A DNA stretch of 64,000 bases from Geosiphon pyriformis (Eukaryota; Glomeromycota; Glomeromycetes; Archaeosporales; Geosiphonaceae), in NCBI GenBank assembly GCA_016748015.1, contig JAAOMT010000760.1, positions 124,001 through 188,000 on the forward strand, in the 5' to 3' direction. The translations under genes were made by a program, and so were the position numbers. Position 1 is the first letter of the stretch, and each line of letters starts with the position of its first letter. The notes beneath the pieces were generated by a model. It did not search any database. It had not been told where the DNA came from and saw nothing but the letters and a program-made list of their open reading frames with translations. This document shows, piece by piece, positions 23,429-35,691 of the stretch.

Positions 23429-26400
23429 AAAAAAATTGTGATGAGGTAACGTTTGATGATCTGATTATTTGAAACATTCATTTCTTTTACTTTCAAAAAG
23501 GAAAATATCAAGAAGAATTCGGAGTAATGTAACATAATTTTTGACAATTTTTGATGTATTTCGAATAGGGAACTTATTTGAATTGAGATCATCCGCTAGT
23601 CACTTGTTTTTATCAGATTCTTGGTCGACCATCACAATGTCCATGAGATATCTGAAATACGGGTCAAATCTTTGTATTAAGTTACATTCTGGTCGTGGTT
23701 TGCTTTCTTGTTGCATTTCTAAAATCTCGAAAATTTCAAACTTGATCAATTTCATAAAAATTCAAATTCAATTAGCAATATTTTTTATCTCATTTTGATA
23801 ATTTCTTTATAACTCTTTTGATCTATCGAGGAATAATCCTCATACAAAGCTGTTTCAACCTTTTTTTCTCAACATTTGGATATGATTTGAGATATTTTCG
23901 GATCTGCCAATGCCAATCGATTCTAATTCTCCTAGAAGTAAATTATGAGAAAATTTGATTCCGCCAGATTTTATTGACCGAGTGAAACAAAGAAATAGAT
24001 TCTCTTTGATTAGCTGAGGTAATTCAGCAAATGTTCTGGCTTGATCTCATATAGCATAATTGATAGACATTTAAAAGCAGAAATGTGTTCAATGGGTCAA
24101 ATCTCATATTAACAACGATTGGACATTGATACAAGGACAAGCAGCCAGTTCATTTAAGACCCATTAAAGCCTAAACACTATTGTCTATTAATAATAAAAA
24201 CTTTTGGTGCTGAATTATTAGAAATGATGTACAAGGAAGTCATGCAAAGACTTATCATGCAAGAGACAGAGTAAGATGTTTAAATATTGATAAAGCTTAT
24301 TCAAATTATCAAGATATGCTTTATAGATCTGATACTTTCTTAGCAATTTTTGTTAATCAAAAAAAATTTAGGATCTTTTATAAAAATTGAACCTGATTTG
24401 AGTTGTTCGATTATTTGGGTGTTAATATTTTTAATAAATAGATTTCAAGTTCTTTTGCGTTTTATAAAAAATATTGAGAATCTCTTCCCATTTTTTCAAA
24501 ATTTACAGCAGCATTTATGAACTTAGAACTACTTTTATTTTAGGGATAAAAATTTTAAATGCATCAAGTAGAGAAAAACTATTTTTATCTGATTAAAACA
24601 CAAAATTAACCAACTCTTAATATCAAAGTGATACAAAATTTTAAGACCTAAATATTAAATCAGAAGAATGAACACTTGTTGGAGTAAAAAGACTTTTCAG
24701 ATTGAATTATGATTTTGAATTCCAATAAAGAATTTTTATTCACCAACTTTTTTTTAATTAATGCACTATTATTTTCATATATCTAGATCGAAAATATAAG
24801 TGGAAAATTTGATACCTAAATTCAAGTTTACAATCATAAATGAATATTTCATATTATGTGACTTTAAATTCTCGATTTATTTTATTAATTTTTTGATCTA
24901 CAATTATTTAATCTGATACCAAGTTTTTTTGTTGCAATATAAAAAGTATCTACTTTTTAAAAAATTTGTTACCAAAATTTTTTCTGCTATTTAATTGTTA
25001 TTGAATATCTTTTTTCTTTCATTTAATGTTTGCTGAAAATTTTTCAGTGTTTCATTTCCAATAATGAGAAAGAATTACTTTTGTTTTCTAATATTTGTAT
25101 TTGTAAGATTAACCAATTTCATTATTTAATTTGTTATAATGTTTTAAATTCTTTTATAGACTTGTTTTTAAATAACAACTTTCTTCTGCAAACTTTTTAT
25201 TATTATTGATATATTAGCAAAATTTTTATTCAGTATTATGATGGCTAATTAATTTTTGTTTTTAAATCACTTTTTAAAAAGTTGTAATTAGTTTAAGCTA
25301 TTTATAATAATTTTTAAAAGGTTATATTTTTGTATAAAAGTTTAATTTCAAAAATTTTAAATTAAACAACTTATACTTCTTATATGTGTTTATAAAAAAT
25401 TTTTTTTACATAGTATTTAAGAATGAATTTAATAAATTGTTTTCTTCAAATTTAAAAGATAATAAACTAATTAATTTCTTAAAAATTATTAAATTATTAA
25501 TTATTGTTAAAGTAAATTTGTTTGAAAAAAAAATTTGTTTTTAATACATTTTTAAGTAATATTATTTTTAAGTTTTAGCATTAATATTTTTATAAAAATA
25601 TTATATAATCTAATTATAGTATTCAGTTATATTTGTATTTGGTTATTAATAAAATGAAAATTATGAACAATTTGAATAAAAATAAATTATGCATTTTATT
25701 TTTTTAGAGATATACATAAAATTTTTTATTAAATTTTTTAAAGTTTTAATTACGCAAAAATAATTTAAAAAATAAGATCTTAAAATATCACTAAAACAAA
25801 AATAAAATGTAAAAATATTCAAAATATTTTTAAAACAAGTTGTTTATTTATTTAATAGTTCTAATTTTATATTATTAAAATATTTTGTAAATGCATTTTT
25901 GTTGATTTATATATATGCTAGTATTTTAGTGTAATGTGTTAAATGATTTATTATTAACTGTTTTGTTAAATATGATTTGGGAATAGAAAAAAATGTATTT
26001 TTGTTCATAAATTTACAGTAAATTGTATGTTAACAAATAGTTTGTATTTCAATAAACCAATTTTTATTATAAGAGAATGATTGTGTTTTTATTTATTGTT
26101 TTAAACTGGTTATATGTTTTTTTTTGTATTAATTATTAATTTTAATATGTTTTTTTTAGAATTTATAAACAAAAAATCAAAACAAAACAAATTATTTTAA
26201 AAAAAAGTTTAGCTATGATAGGTAGATAAATTTATTAAATATTTAATAGTTTATTGTTTTCACAACATTAATATAATTTGAAAAAAATAAATTAAAAGAC
26301 TAAATATATGTTGAACAGATTAGTATGTTAGCTTAAGACTTAATTGCATTATTTTAAATCTTTATATACTAAAAGATGTATTACATATTGAGAATTTGGA

Positions 26401-28118
26401 ACCTCTTACAGGAAAAAAGCGATCTTACAAATAAGAGCTGCCTTCAAAACCACTGAATAAGGTCAGAATATGTTTTATATTTAGTTTTTACAACCAATTT
26501 TAAACATTTTTGCTATTTTCTAAATGTGTATACAGATCAGAACTATCAGTATTAATAGTAATCTAAGTAATAAAAAATTTCTCTCTATCAATGATGTTGT
26601 GGGACTGCAATCATTAAAATTGGCAAAGGAAGAAGGTCTTTTTGTGGAAAGCCATTTACAGGAGATATTGTATCTTTTCAATTTTTCATTCTGTGTAAAC
26701 TAATTGCTATTATCTTATACTGTAGATCCTTATTTTACAAAGTTTTTGTATGAAGGAAAAACTAGCCTATTTTCTTTTCGATATTAGGTTTTACGGGGAA
26801 GAAGTGGCGTTTTCAAGAAAATAACAATCACAAGCATAAATTTCGACTTGCCGTTGTGAAGTCCGGTTCTATTGAAAATCTATAGGTGATCATTAAATTT
26901 GATTTATGATTAAGGAGTGGAATAATTTGCCAAAAAACTATGTTAATTCATTTAATAAATTCGATAAATCTTTTGCTTTCGGCCTTTTCGTGGAACTGTG
27001 ATCGATTTGTAAAAAAAAAGTTTATGATTAAAATCTTTTTTAACTTCGATTTCCCCAAAGATTCATCTTGATTATCTTGTTTAGTCATTTATTTATTTAT
27101 TGTTTGTTGAATCAAAAGTAGATACCCAATTATTTTCGCATCAACTTCAAACCGTAATAAGTCTTGGAAATTTAAAATACTCTACAGTAAGTTTTTGAAC
27201 GAGAATTTTGCGGTTCCAATTTTCGTAAATATTGTATTGGAATCCAATCCAAGTTATTGGGCTCACAAAATTTGGACAGTATTTGCTAGGAAACTATGGC
27301 TGTTTAACAATATGATAAGCTTAAGTGAATTAGATTTCTTCAATTTTTTTAGTTGTGTAAATAGGCCTTTGCTGTAGAAAGCGCAAAGATCCTCCTTTAC
27401 TTTAGAGCATTTATATGATCTATATATGTATATAGTGGTTGGACTGTACACATCTTATGATAATAAAGCAATTGAAACAAAATTCAAATTGTTGTTAATC
27501 ATTTGCGAATCTTTAGACTCTTCAAAGTTGAAAGCAAAAAAACCAAGAGGTTCAAATTTTCTAATGGCTATTAAATTACGCGCGCTTAAAATAAGCAGAA
27601 AATTTTTAGCCATTCTATTTACAAAAATGATTTTAAATAGGAAAGCCACAAGCTTGAAGAACTAAAAAATTTTCAGATCGAATATTGGTTGTCTAAATTG
27701 AATACAAAAGTTCGAGCCTCATACATGTAAATGTTGTTTTTAAATGACATTGATGATATATTTTTCATTGAAAGGAAAGCTTTTCAAGTTTAAAAGCATC
27801 AAAAATTTTTCAAAAGGTTAAACCTTAATTTTACAAAATGACTAATTCAAACAAGGTAAAAATGATAGGCATTACTGTTTTTTCTTGTCTAATAAAAGAA
27901 CCATTTTTCACCTATTTGAAAGCATCAAGTGTTCACTCTAATTGATTTGTTTTGCAAAGAATAGAAATGATAACGATTAAGCTAACGGGCTCTTTAATAT
28001 GAATTAAAAATGGTCTTTTTTCAAGAGCTAGTCGCGATTAAAATAGACTTATGTTTACTTTATATTTAATATCACAATCAACTTATATTTATCAATTTTG
28101 CTTATTTTAAAATGAAAT
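23429..28118. other. Long AT-rich intergenic stretch
   Basis: About 4.7 kb with no supported gene. From 24.3 to 26.3 kb the DNA is very AT-rich. A short open plus-strand stretch at about 26537-26710 (ending at a TAA) includes LQSLKLAKEEGLFVESHLQE and might be an exon of a decayed gene, but neither flank gives a partner. Fragments at 27195-27665 on both strands show no domain. The first 300 bases upstream of 23428 presumably hold the promoter of the lipase-like gene. Confidence 0.45.
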
Positions 28119-29739
28119 CTACCAAAAGTCTGGTTTTACAGCTGGACATTTTCTCATATCAAATCCTAAATATGGACCCATTCGTTGTTTCAAGGAACCC
28201 GTCTGCTGTTGTCTCCATTTATTGCAATCCTAGTCACAGAATTGAGATTAGTGTTTTTCATAATTTTAAAAATTTTTTGGGTCAAAATTCCCGATGAATA
28301 TTATCACTAAGTTTATCAATGACTCACCTGTGGTTCAGTGATTCGTTCAGATTGTTGGTTTAAAACTCCTAGACATTCATATATAGGTGGGAAATCGATG
28401 ACCTGATTACCTTCTCCTTCTTCTTCCCTAACCACAGAACTAGCGCAATTACAGTCATCATCAATCCAATACTCTTTTATATGATGAAAATAACCGAGCT
28501 CATCGGATGGCGTTTGAGGTATGTAATCATCAGAGAGCGTGACTCGAAAGACCATATTCGTTGATCCGGTTAACGCGGATGGATTGTTTAATTCATTATT
28601 CACGTATTGAGCAAATTCCCAGTTTCCGAAACGAGGTGCGCCATAGGTGTATACTTTCAGATCGAGTGTTGATGGGATTCGAGTATCAGATTGAAATTGT
28701 TTTATTAAGAGGGCTGTAAATATGGCTAAAACTAAAAATTATTGAGCCATTTTAAATTTAGATTAGAGGAATCAAAACGTAAAATACACTATTCAAAAAA
28801 ATTTCTATTTTAAATATCTTAAATCAACTTTGAAACTTACCACCACCAATATTAAACCCAGTCAGCCTAACTCGTGTTATTCCCGGATTATCTTTAAAAT
28901 AAATCAGAATCATCTCCATTATTCTCGCCCGAATACTTTTAAATTTCATATATATAAACTCGTTGACTTGGATATTATTTCTTTGAATTTCAAAATAAGA
29001 AATCATTTTGGGGTTTTTAGAAGGTTCTCTATTGTAATGTAACGTTAATACAAATGTTTCCGAGTTGAGTTTCGTAATTCGAGCTTCAAAAGAGAGGGTT
29101 TATGAGATTAATTAATAATTAAAAATTTTATAGTTTCAATTGTTGCCAATTAATTTTCCAAATACCATAAAGACCAGTGTCAAATCTGTCCTTTCTTGCT
29201 CGAAGGCAATTTCCAAGACTTGCAAATTGTGCAAACATTTGTAATTCAATGATACTTGGAAAATTTTCGTCCCCCATAATTAGTCTACGTTTTGTGATCG
29301 GGTTCGGGTCACCAGGTGCTACTCGTGGCAGTCCTGAATCTGGTGAATTTATTGCTATACTGGGTTTATTTCCTTGTTTTTTCATAATCAGTTCAATTTT
29401 ATTTCGTTGATGATTTAATAAATATAAATTTGTTGAATCTCTTTTGTTGCGAAGTTGATTTCTTTGAATTAACTTGTTTGGTTTTTTATATGTTTTTGTA
29501 TTTTGTAAGTTAATAAAAGTGTTTGAAAATTGGTTTTTTGAACTATCGTTTAAAGGAGAAAATATATTATTAAACTTAATTTCGTTTTTAAAAATTGGAT
29601 CAGTTTTAACATTTTCAAGTGAATATTCAATACTCAATTTTAACGATGAAAATTTGTAGGCTATAAATACAAGAAAAAAAAAGATAATTGAAACGCCGCC
29701 ATTGATTCTGCAGAAATTTGACTTCAAATTTAGGAACAT
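28119..29739 (-). CDS. Class-3 lipase-like pseudoenzyme, Ser replaced by Asn
   Basis: Four exons (29739-29166, 29083-28841, 28725-28328, 28229-28119) give 441 aa with canonical GT-AG introns of 82, 115 and 98 nt. The exon plan and intron phases (1, 1, 0) equal those of the gene at 21889, and exon 2 is 243 nt in both. An N-terminal membrane anchor (about 14-30) is followed by a basic linker. The lipase fold begins near ELQMFAQFASLGNCL. The FRG region reads LHYNREPSKNP, so the oxyanion motif is gone. The elbow reads GFNIGG (267-272), with Asn269 for Ser and Phe268 for His. Asp339 (SDDYIPQTP) and His353 (GYFHHIKEYW) are kept. The C-terminal exon contains MGPYLGFDMRKC. A C-D-C motif and an acidic loop (VREEEGEGN) follow the His block. 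No stop or frameshift is present, so I read it as a pseudoenzyme, not a pseudogene. Confidence 0.88.
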
Positions 29740-30217
29740 TTTTCTTTCTTAATCAATCAGAATTTTTTTTTCTTAAAAATTCATTATTGTGTACGTATAG
29801 TTCTCAGATCATTTATTTTGTTTCAAGAATTCAAGGATTTAAATTGCTTAATCACCATTTTAATTAGTGCCAATAAATTCTTTAACCTTTAAGCGGCTAG
29901 ACCATTCTCAAATTTGAATTTTTTTTTTTGAAAACTCTTGGAAACGAACGATTTATTAATTTTAAAAGATTAATTTGCAAGTCAAATAAAATTTTTTTAT
30001 CATTAAGTATAAAAGCTTTCTCATTTTACATGTAATATATATTTTTTTCTTTTATAAACAAAATGAAAAAAAGATATAGCTACTAAATTGGAAATTTCAG
30101 TCAATTATAAACACTTTTGACGAAAAATTTATTTATATCGAGAATTTACAGATGAAATATATATAAAAAACTCCTCCCAATGATATTTATTTTCAATATT
30201 AAGCCAAATAGTTTTGT
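29740..30217. other. Short AT-rich spacer between lipase-like genes
   Basis: 478 bases between the start of the lipase-like gene at 28119-29739 and the 3' end of the one at 30218-31733. Nothing recognisable except A and T runs. It must carry the promoter of the former. Confidence 0.6.
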
Positions 30218-31733
30218 TTAAATTAATATTAAAGTGTCCGAAATTTTAAACTTGCCACAATATCCCATACCGTATCCAAAGTATGGTCCAAGACGTTGAA
30301 ATATTTTTTCGTTGGAGTCCATTTTTTTCTGTGATTTTTTATTACAGTCCTTTTTTTTAAGTAAGAATGAAAAAATTGGTTTTAAGGATTAAAATTTTTT
30401 TAAAATTAAAAAAATTTCAAACTTTTTCAACCAACCGACCTGGGGTTCACTTAGATATCCATCAGACATCCAAGTTCCAGAACATTCATAAAGAGGTTGG
30501 GAGCCAGAAGGACAATCACAATTAAGATCTAACCAATACTCTGATGAATGATGAAATATCCCAAATTTCCAAAGCTTCTTGGAATTTGTGGGATAAAATC
30601 ATCCCGATAGGTAACTCTAAATATTCCAGGAGTGCTGAAATTTTTTTTAGAAATTGGATCTAACTTTATTGTTATAAACACCAGTTCAATATGTTTCGCC
30701 AATACGTAATTGCCGAATCGAGGTGAACCATAGGTGAAAACCTCAATGTTCAATTTTTTTTGGTTCAATATATTTAATGGTTGGAAGGCGTAAAGTTGAT
30801 CTAAGTGTTGGCTTGTTTGCAATTTTTTTGAAGGATTTAAACGACTTGAAGATTTTAATTCTAGACCTGCGAATACTGCCATGACTTTTGAAAAAGGTCA
30901 AAAGTTTTTTAAAATATTATTTAAATAAAACTTAAAAACTTAAAAACTTTTTAAATTTTTAAATTAACATACCACCACCCAAATAATGTCCAATTAATCG
31001 AATCATCTCAATTTCAGATTTATTTAAGAGAAAATCGTTCAATTTTTCCATAAATTTGTTTTTTACTGTCAAAAATTCATTATAGAGTGTCGCATCTACA
31101 GTTGCTTCAGGAATATTTGGAAAGGGTTGTAGAATTTTTGGAGCATCTTTCCAAGATGAACTTGTTCATCTGAAGTAGATTACAAGTAATTTGTCAACTT
31201 TATCGAAATCAACTAGTTTTAAAAAAATATTAAAAGATTTAAAATTTTTTCACGTTAATGTTTAGAGTAAAACGATTTGACTGATTAAAAAAAATTTAAA
31301 GTGCTACCAAATGTATTTTCATCTAATTGATTTTTAGGTTCTACCAAACAATATGCATGTTTTGCCCAAAATGCATAAGTTTCAAGCTTTGCGATTATTA
31401 GACTTGGGATTGTGATGAAACGTTTTGTGATTGACTCTGAATTATCTTGTGAATTCAGGTCTCGCTTTGTTGACTATAAAAAGAAAGTTGAGAAAAAAAA
31501 TTATACATTTTTGTTTGAAATGTGTAAATAGGAATATATTTCTTGTGATAATTTATTTTCGTTGTATTATTCACCTTAAATCCTTTAGATTTTATTGAAT
31601 AGATATTTTGATATTCATTTTTCATTTGAAGTCCTTGAAGAAATGGATATACAAAAAGTAAGCAATATACAAAGATGAAAATGGGTATTTTCAAGGTTAG
31701 GAACAAATTTAAGTTCTTTGAAAAATTGAGCAT
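30218..31733 (-). pseudogene. Lipase-like pseudogene, Ser to Tyr, stop and frameshift
   Basis: Five exons can be followed: 31733-31575, 31473-31308, 31212-30973, 30884 to about 30427, and 30349-30218. The plan matches the two neighbours, with an extra intron after the membrane anchor (residues 9-32). The lipase start LETYAFWAKHAYCL is in exon 2. In exon 3 the FRG motif is cut by TGA (31168-31166): the sequence reads V-I-Y-F-R, stop, T-S-S-S-W, so a Gly codon became a stop. The elbow reads GHYLGG, Tyr for Ser. The Asp block (YRDDFIPQIP) is kept. One base is missing at about 30555, so the His block continues in another frame as HHSSEYW and runs to a C-D-C motif. The last exon still encodes LGPYFGYGMGYC. 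The two lesions make this a recently dead paralogue, or it contains an assembly error. Confidence 0.85.
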
Positions 31734-31939
31734 ATTGAAATTTAAAGGTTAAAAAATTAATATATATATATTTATTAGATTTATATAAAGTGGATAAGCG
31801 ATCTATTCGATTTCATGAATTTTTTAAATTTTTTAAATCTAATCTCGGCAAAAATCATCACAAATGGTTAAATATAATCAGTTTCTCGATCTCTACTCAT
31901 TATTTATTTCGAGTAAGATAATTATTTGGGAAGATGATT

Positions 31940-32010
<71 letters not shown>

Positions 32011-32014
32011 AAAA

Positions 32015-32052
<38 letters not shown>

Positions 32053-32404
32053 TATTTTAAAAAAATTGCTATTAAATATAATAGATAATTAAAAAAGTTG
32101 TTTTTTGGTTATTTTGGCTTTTTTAATTATTTAAACAATAATAATAAAAAGAATAAAAAAAATAACTTGGTTATTGGCTTTTTATTAAAAACTTTAAAAC
32201 TTTTAAAAGAAATAATAATTATATTAAAATTATTTTAAATAAATTATTTTAAAAAAATTTTAAAAGAAAAAACTTTTAACTAAAAATAAAAAAAATGCTT
32301 TTAAAATAATAAAAAGCTATTTAATTATTATATTATTTAAAAAAAAACACTATTATAAAATAAATAAAAAGTTTTAAAAAAACTCTTTTTGTCTCCTTAA
32401 TTTT
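31734..32404. other. AT-rich boundary between host region and retroelement array
   Basis: Contains the poly(A) tract listed separately and otherwise A/T-only runs. No gene. To the right the composition changes to the less AT-rich retroelement sequence. Confidence 0.6.
31941..32046. repeat. Poly(A) tract of about 105 nt
   Basis: 68 uninterrupted A, then a few T and C among A up to 32046. It could be the tail of a lost plus-strand retroelement or plain slippage. Such tracts are prone to sequencing and assembly error. Confidence 0.9.
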
Positions 32405-34560
32405 ATGACCACGACCAGAGCAAAGAGTAAAAAAGCTGCACCTGATATCTGTCCTGAAATATCTAATAAAATTTCAACCAGAGGAGCTCTCTCTGTTGTA
32501 GAAGCAACTAGACAAAACGTTTTAAAAGCCTTTTCTTTACTCAGTAATCGTGATAAGCTGTCTTTGGTAACCACTGAAACAATTTTCTCATCTTTGGCTG
32601 GTTTTTCACCAGTCAAAGTTTTCTCAAAGAGACACACTTGAATTAGTTCTAGTGTTGCCTCCACCCCAACCAAGAGCCCAAAAGTTTTTAATAATAGACC
32701 AGTAAATAAGCTGGTTTTCTCCTCCATAAATTCAACACTTGGTGCTGCTAGCACTACCTCTTCAAAAAAAAAATGGTCAAAAAGACCAAAAGTTCAGAAA
32801 AGTAGGGACAGTCACTTGCCTCTGCTATTGTTACACCGAACTCCTTTGTGGTTCCCAATGAGATCTTAGATGAGATCTCCATAGCATCATCCAGCATGTT
32901 GTCTAAGATGGGCCAAGATCAACCACTGGCTGTGTTGCCAAATATGGTATCTTCCAGCAGATTATTGCTGGTTTTAGAAACAAAACAATCTTCTCCTATT
33001 GGGTTACCTATTCTTGGGAACTGGGCTGATCAAATAGAAATTGAATCATCTTCTCTTCTATTTCTGGTGCTACTTTTGATGGTGCTTGGGAAACTATTAC
33101 TAGTTGTCAAAGGTTTGCTGAATGGATGGCCTCCATTCTGGTGTTTGGTGCTACTTTTAAGATCAAATTGGCTTATGTTAAGGCTGTTTTTCAGTCTGTA
33201 CATGGTTTTTTGGGTGCTAAATCTGTTTCAAAAGACAATATAAAGCTTTTCTGTGTGGAGTTTGCTTCTCAACAGTTTTTGAAAGCTGTGTTTCTAGTTG
33301 AGCTTACAAGCTCTGTTCACTTGGCCACTTTCAAAATTACCAAGTCTTTGGTGGTTTCTGAATCTGGTTCCTCTTCTGTTACTGTTGCACTGTGTGATGT
33401 ACTTTTGGGTGTGTCAATTGCTAATATTAAGACAGCTTTTAGTATTTGGTGAAGTTGTCTGTGTTGTGCTAAAGTCTGCTGGTGTTTGGCAGTATGTGGT
33501 TGTTTACTTTAAGGAATTGGATGCTGCTACTGCTGCTCTCAATCATTGATTGATTTTGGTGGGCAAAGATAGTGTTAGGATCCTTCTAGTTATTAATCAG
33601 AATGAGGCCATTCTGTTTTGTGATAGGTTTAAGGCCAAGTTGGTCAATTTTCCTTCTGGCTGCACAGCTTTTGAAATTAGTGATATGATTTCTTGAGTTG
33701 GTGGGTAAACATGCTTCATCCCTTGGTCTCCTAATTCTGGTCATTGTTTCCAGTTTGCTTTGGTTATATTTGACTCTTAAAACGATTTGGATTCTGCTGT
33801 GGTCAAGACTAGTACTCTAAGGAAATGCCATATCTGGTGGGAAACTCCTGGCTGCCAGCACTGCTTTAGGTGTCAAAAAGTAGGCCATCTGGCTGCAAAT
33901 TGTAAGGTTTTTCTGCCTCTCTCTTCTAAGGCTCCTAAGATGTTTAATACACATTTTGTGAGTGGTGTTTCTTATACAAAAGCTTTTGTCTCTCTAAATG
34001 TTTCTGAATTTCTTCTTTTGGTGGCTTCTGATCTGCTAGCTCCTCCGCTTGCTGCATCTTTTGTTGCTCCTGTTGCTGACTCTACTGTTGAACTTAGATT
34101 GAATTCTATGGAAAAACAGATTTTAGATCTGACTGCTTTGGTTAAGTCTGTCATTAAGCCAATTAGTTCTTTGGTTATGTTGGTTACTACTCTTTTGAAT
34201 AATAATGTGGTCAAGGCTCTAAAGGTTGAGAAAGATCTCCTGACTATATGTAATGCCTCCAAGGGCTTTGTTGATTTTTTGGTTGGTGTGTCTAAGGATT
34301 TTGCCAGTCTTAAGGCTGAGGTGGAGTTTAGTAATCTTGATAATAATGATATTGATGCTGCTAAGGCTTCTCTATTGAGTGAGGACACAATTGATCATGC
34401 AGTTGCCTTGTGGCAAATGTGTGGTCCTAAAGTTAAAGGTAACAGTGAAAAAACTAGATTGTTTTTTAGTGAGTTTATTTTTGATTCTAGAAATTTGAAT
34501 GGTATTATTAAGAGACTTGGTGAGCTGGGTTTTCTCCCGGCTTTTTTTGATTCAGCTTAG
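32405..34560 (+). pseudogene. ORF1-type RNA-binding protein with CCHC knuckle, broken
   Basis: The frame begins MTTTRAKSKKAAPDICPEIS and is broken by stops (for example 32638, 33547, 33694) and frameshifts (about 32780, 33050, 33440). Recognisable parts in order: a Ser/Lys-rich leader, FGATFKIKLAYVKAVFQSVH, an RRM-like unit (VSIANIKTAFSIFGEV, then VVVYFKELDAATAALNH and LILVGKDSVRI), the zinc knuckle CFRCQKVGHLAANC (about 33861-33902), and a coiled-coil-like region with LVKSVIKPISSLVMLVTTLL. The last 258 codons, 33787-34560, are fully open. The C terminus ends LGELGFLPAFFDSA. The GKDSV after the RRM is shared with ORF1 of the long LINEs, so the two are related. The usual role of such proteins is RNA binding and packaging during retrotransposition. 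It is inactive unless the stops are read through. Confidence 0.7.
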
Positions 34561-34680
34561 TTGGTACTTTGACTAATTCAGGTGGTTGGTCATATGTAGA
34601 AAGAGTATGAAACACATCTAATTTGTAATTCCATAGTGACACAGTATATTAGATAGTATTTGGGCACACTTTTTTAAAAC
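32405..34680 (+). mobile_element. ORF1-only retroelement, plus strand
   Basis: Contains a degraded ORF1-type gene (RRM-like fold plus CCHC knuckle) followed at once by a version of the 3' tail of the long LINEs: GGTGGTTGGTCATATGTAGAAA at 34580-34601. There is no endonuclease or reverse transcriptase between the two. It is therefore a non-autonomous element or an internal-deletion derivative that could use the LINE machinery (inference). It lies tail to tail with LINE A. The 5' boundary is not clear. Confidence 0.65.
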
Positions 34681-35555
34681 ATTAATAAATAAAAAAATTA
34701 TAAAATATTATCAAATAGTTTTAATAGCTATTAGTATTTTATTAATAAAAAAACCACCAATTATTTTATGTAATAAAAAAAGTAAAAAAATATAGCTTTT
34801 TTATTTTTTGTTTTAATTATAATTATAAAAAATGAGAAAAAACAATTTTTTTTTAAATATTTATATGTAAAAACTAATAAATTTTAATTGTAATTAATAT
34901 AAAAATACTTATTAGTTATTTTTTATTGTATTTTTTATTTTTTAAATATTGTAAAATTATTAAATATAAATTTAATATGCTTTTTTAGTTATATTATTAA
35001 TTATTATTTAATAAAATATAATTTAATTACAATTTATTTTTAAAATTTAAAAATCTAAAATAAGATTAAAAATTTAATAAATTACTTTGTTATTTTTGTT
35101 TAATAAATTAAATATTAAAATTATACATAACAATATTTATCAATATAAATTATTTAAAAAAATTTTTAATTTTAAGAAAATTATTAAAATATCTATTTTT
35201 TAAATTAAAATTATTTTTTTTATATTTAAAAACTATTACTTATAAGCTAAAAAAACTTTTTTAAATTAACTTAATACAATTAAAAACATATTAAAAAAAC
35301 AATTTATACAGTTTTTAATTAGTATTTATTAAAATAAATATTATTAAACATAATATGCACAAAAAATATATAAAATTTTATTAATTAATTATTAATTTAT
35401 TTAAAAAAAAAGTTTAACAAATATTTTAACAATAGTTTTATTTAATTTTTAATAAATTCTGAATTTTTTTAATTGTTTTTGTTAAAAAAAAAGAAAATTA
35501 AATTTGTATTAATTATAAAAAATTTAATAATATTATAAAAAATGCTTAAAATTAA
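34681..35555. other. Extremely AT-rich spacer between two element tails
   Basis: Almost only A and T. No gene. It ends at a TTTTACTATA motif (minus strand) that touches the end of LINE A, so it may be the decayed 5' end of a further element or the original target. Confidence 0.5.
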
Positions 35556-35568
35556 TAATATAGTAAAA
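35556..35568 (-). repeat. Junction motif TTTTACTATA after LINE A
   Basis: On the minus strand TTTTACTATA follows the 3' end of LINE A (GCACTTGTTAAA and a short spacer). The same motif follows LINE B, C and D. Confidence 0.6.
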
Positions 35569-35691
35569 TTATTAGATTTAACAAGTGCAGCCCAACCACT
35601 ACTTAATTACATAAAATTAACAGATCTTATATTAAGTATGGCTCATACATTTTCCACACGTGACCAGCCACTTAAGCCAGTTAAGGCAATA

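Noticed and set aside
26537-26710. Short open plus-strand stretch as a gene
   Set aside because: About 58 codons with no recognisable domain, no clear start and no neighbouring exon in frame. It may be a decayed gene fragment, so it is only mentioned in the intergenic entry.
31864-32052. Open frame that would encode a poly-lysine protein
   Set aside because: It is only the translation of the poly(A) tract.
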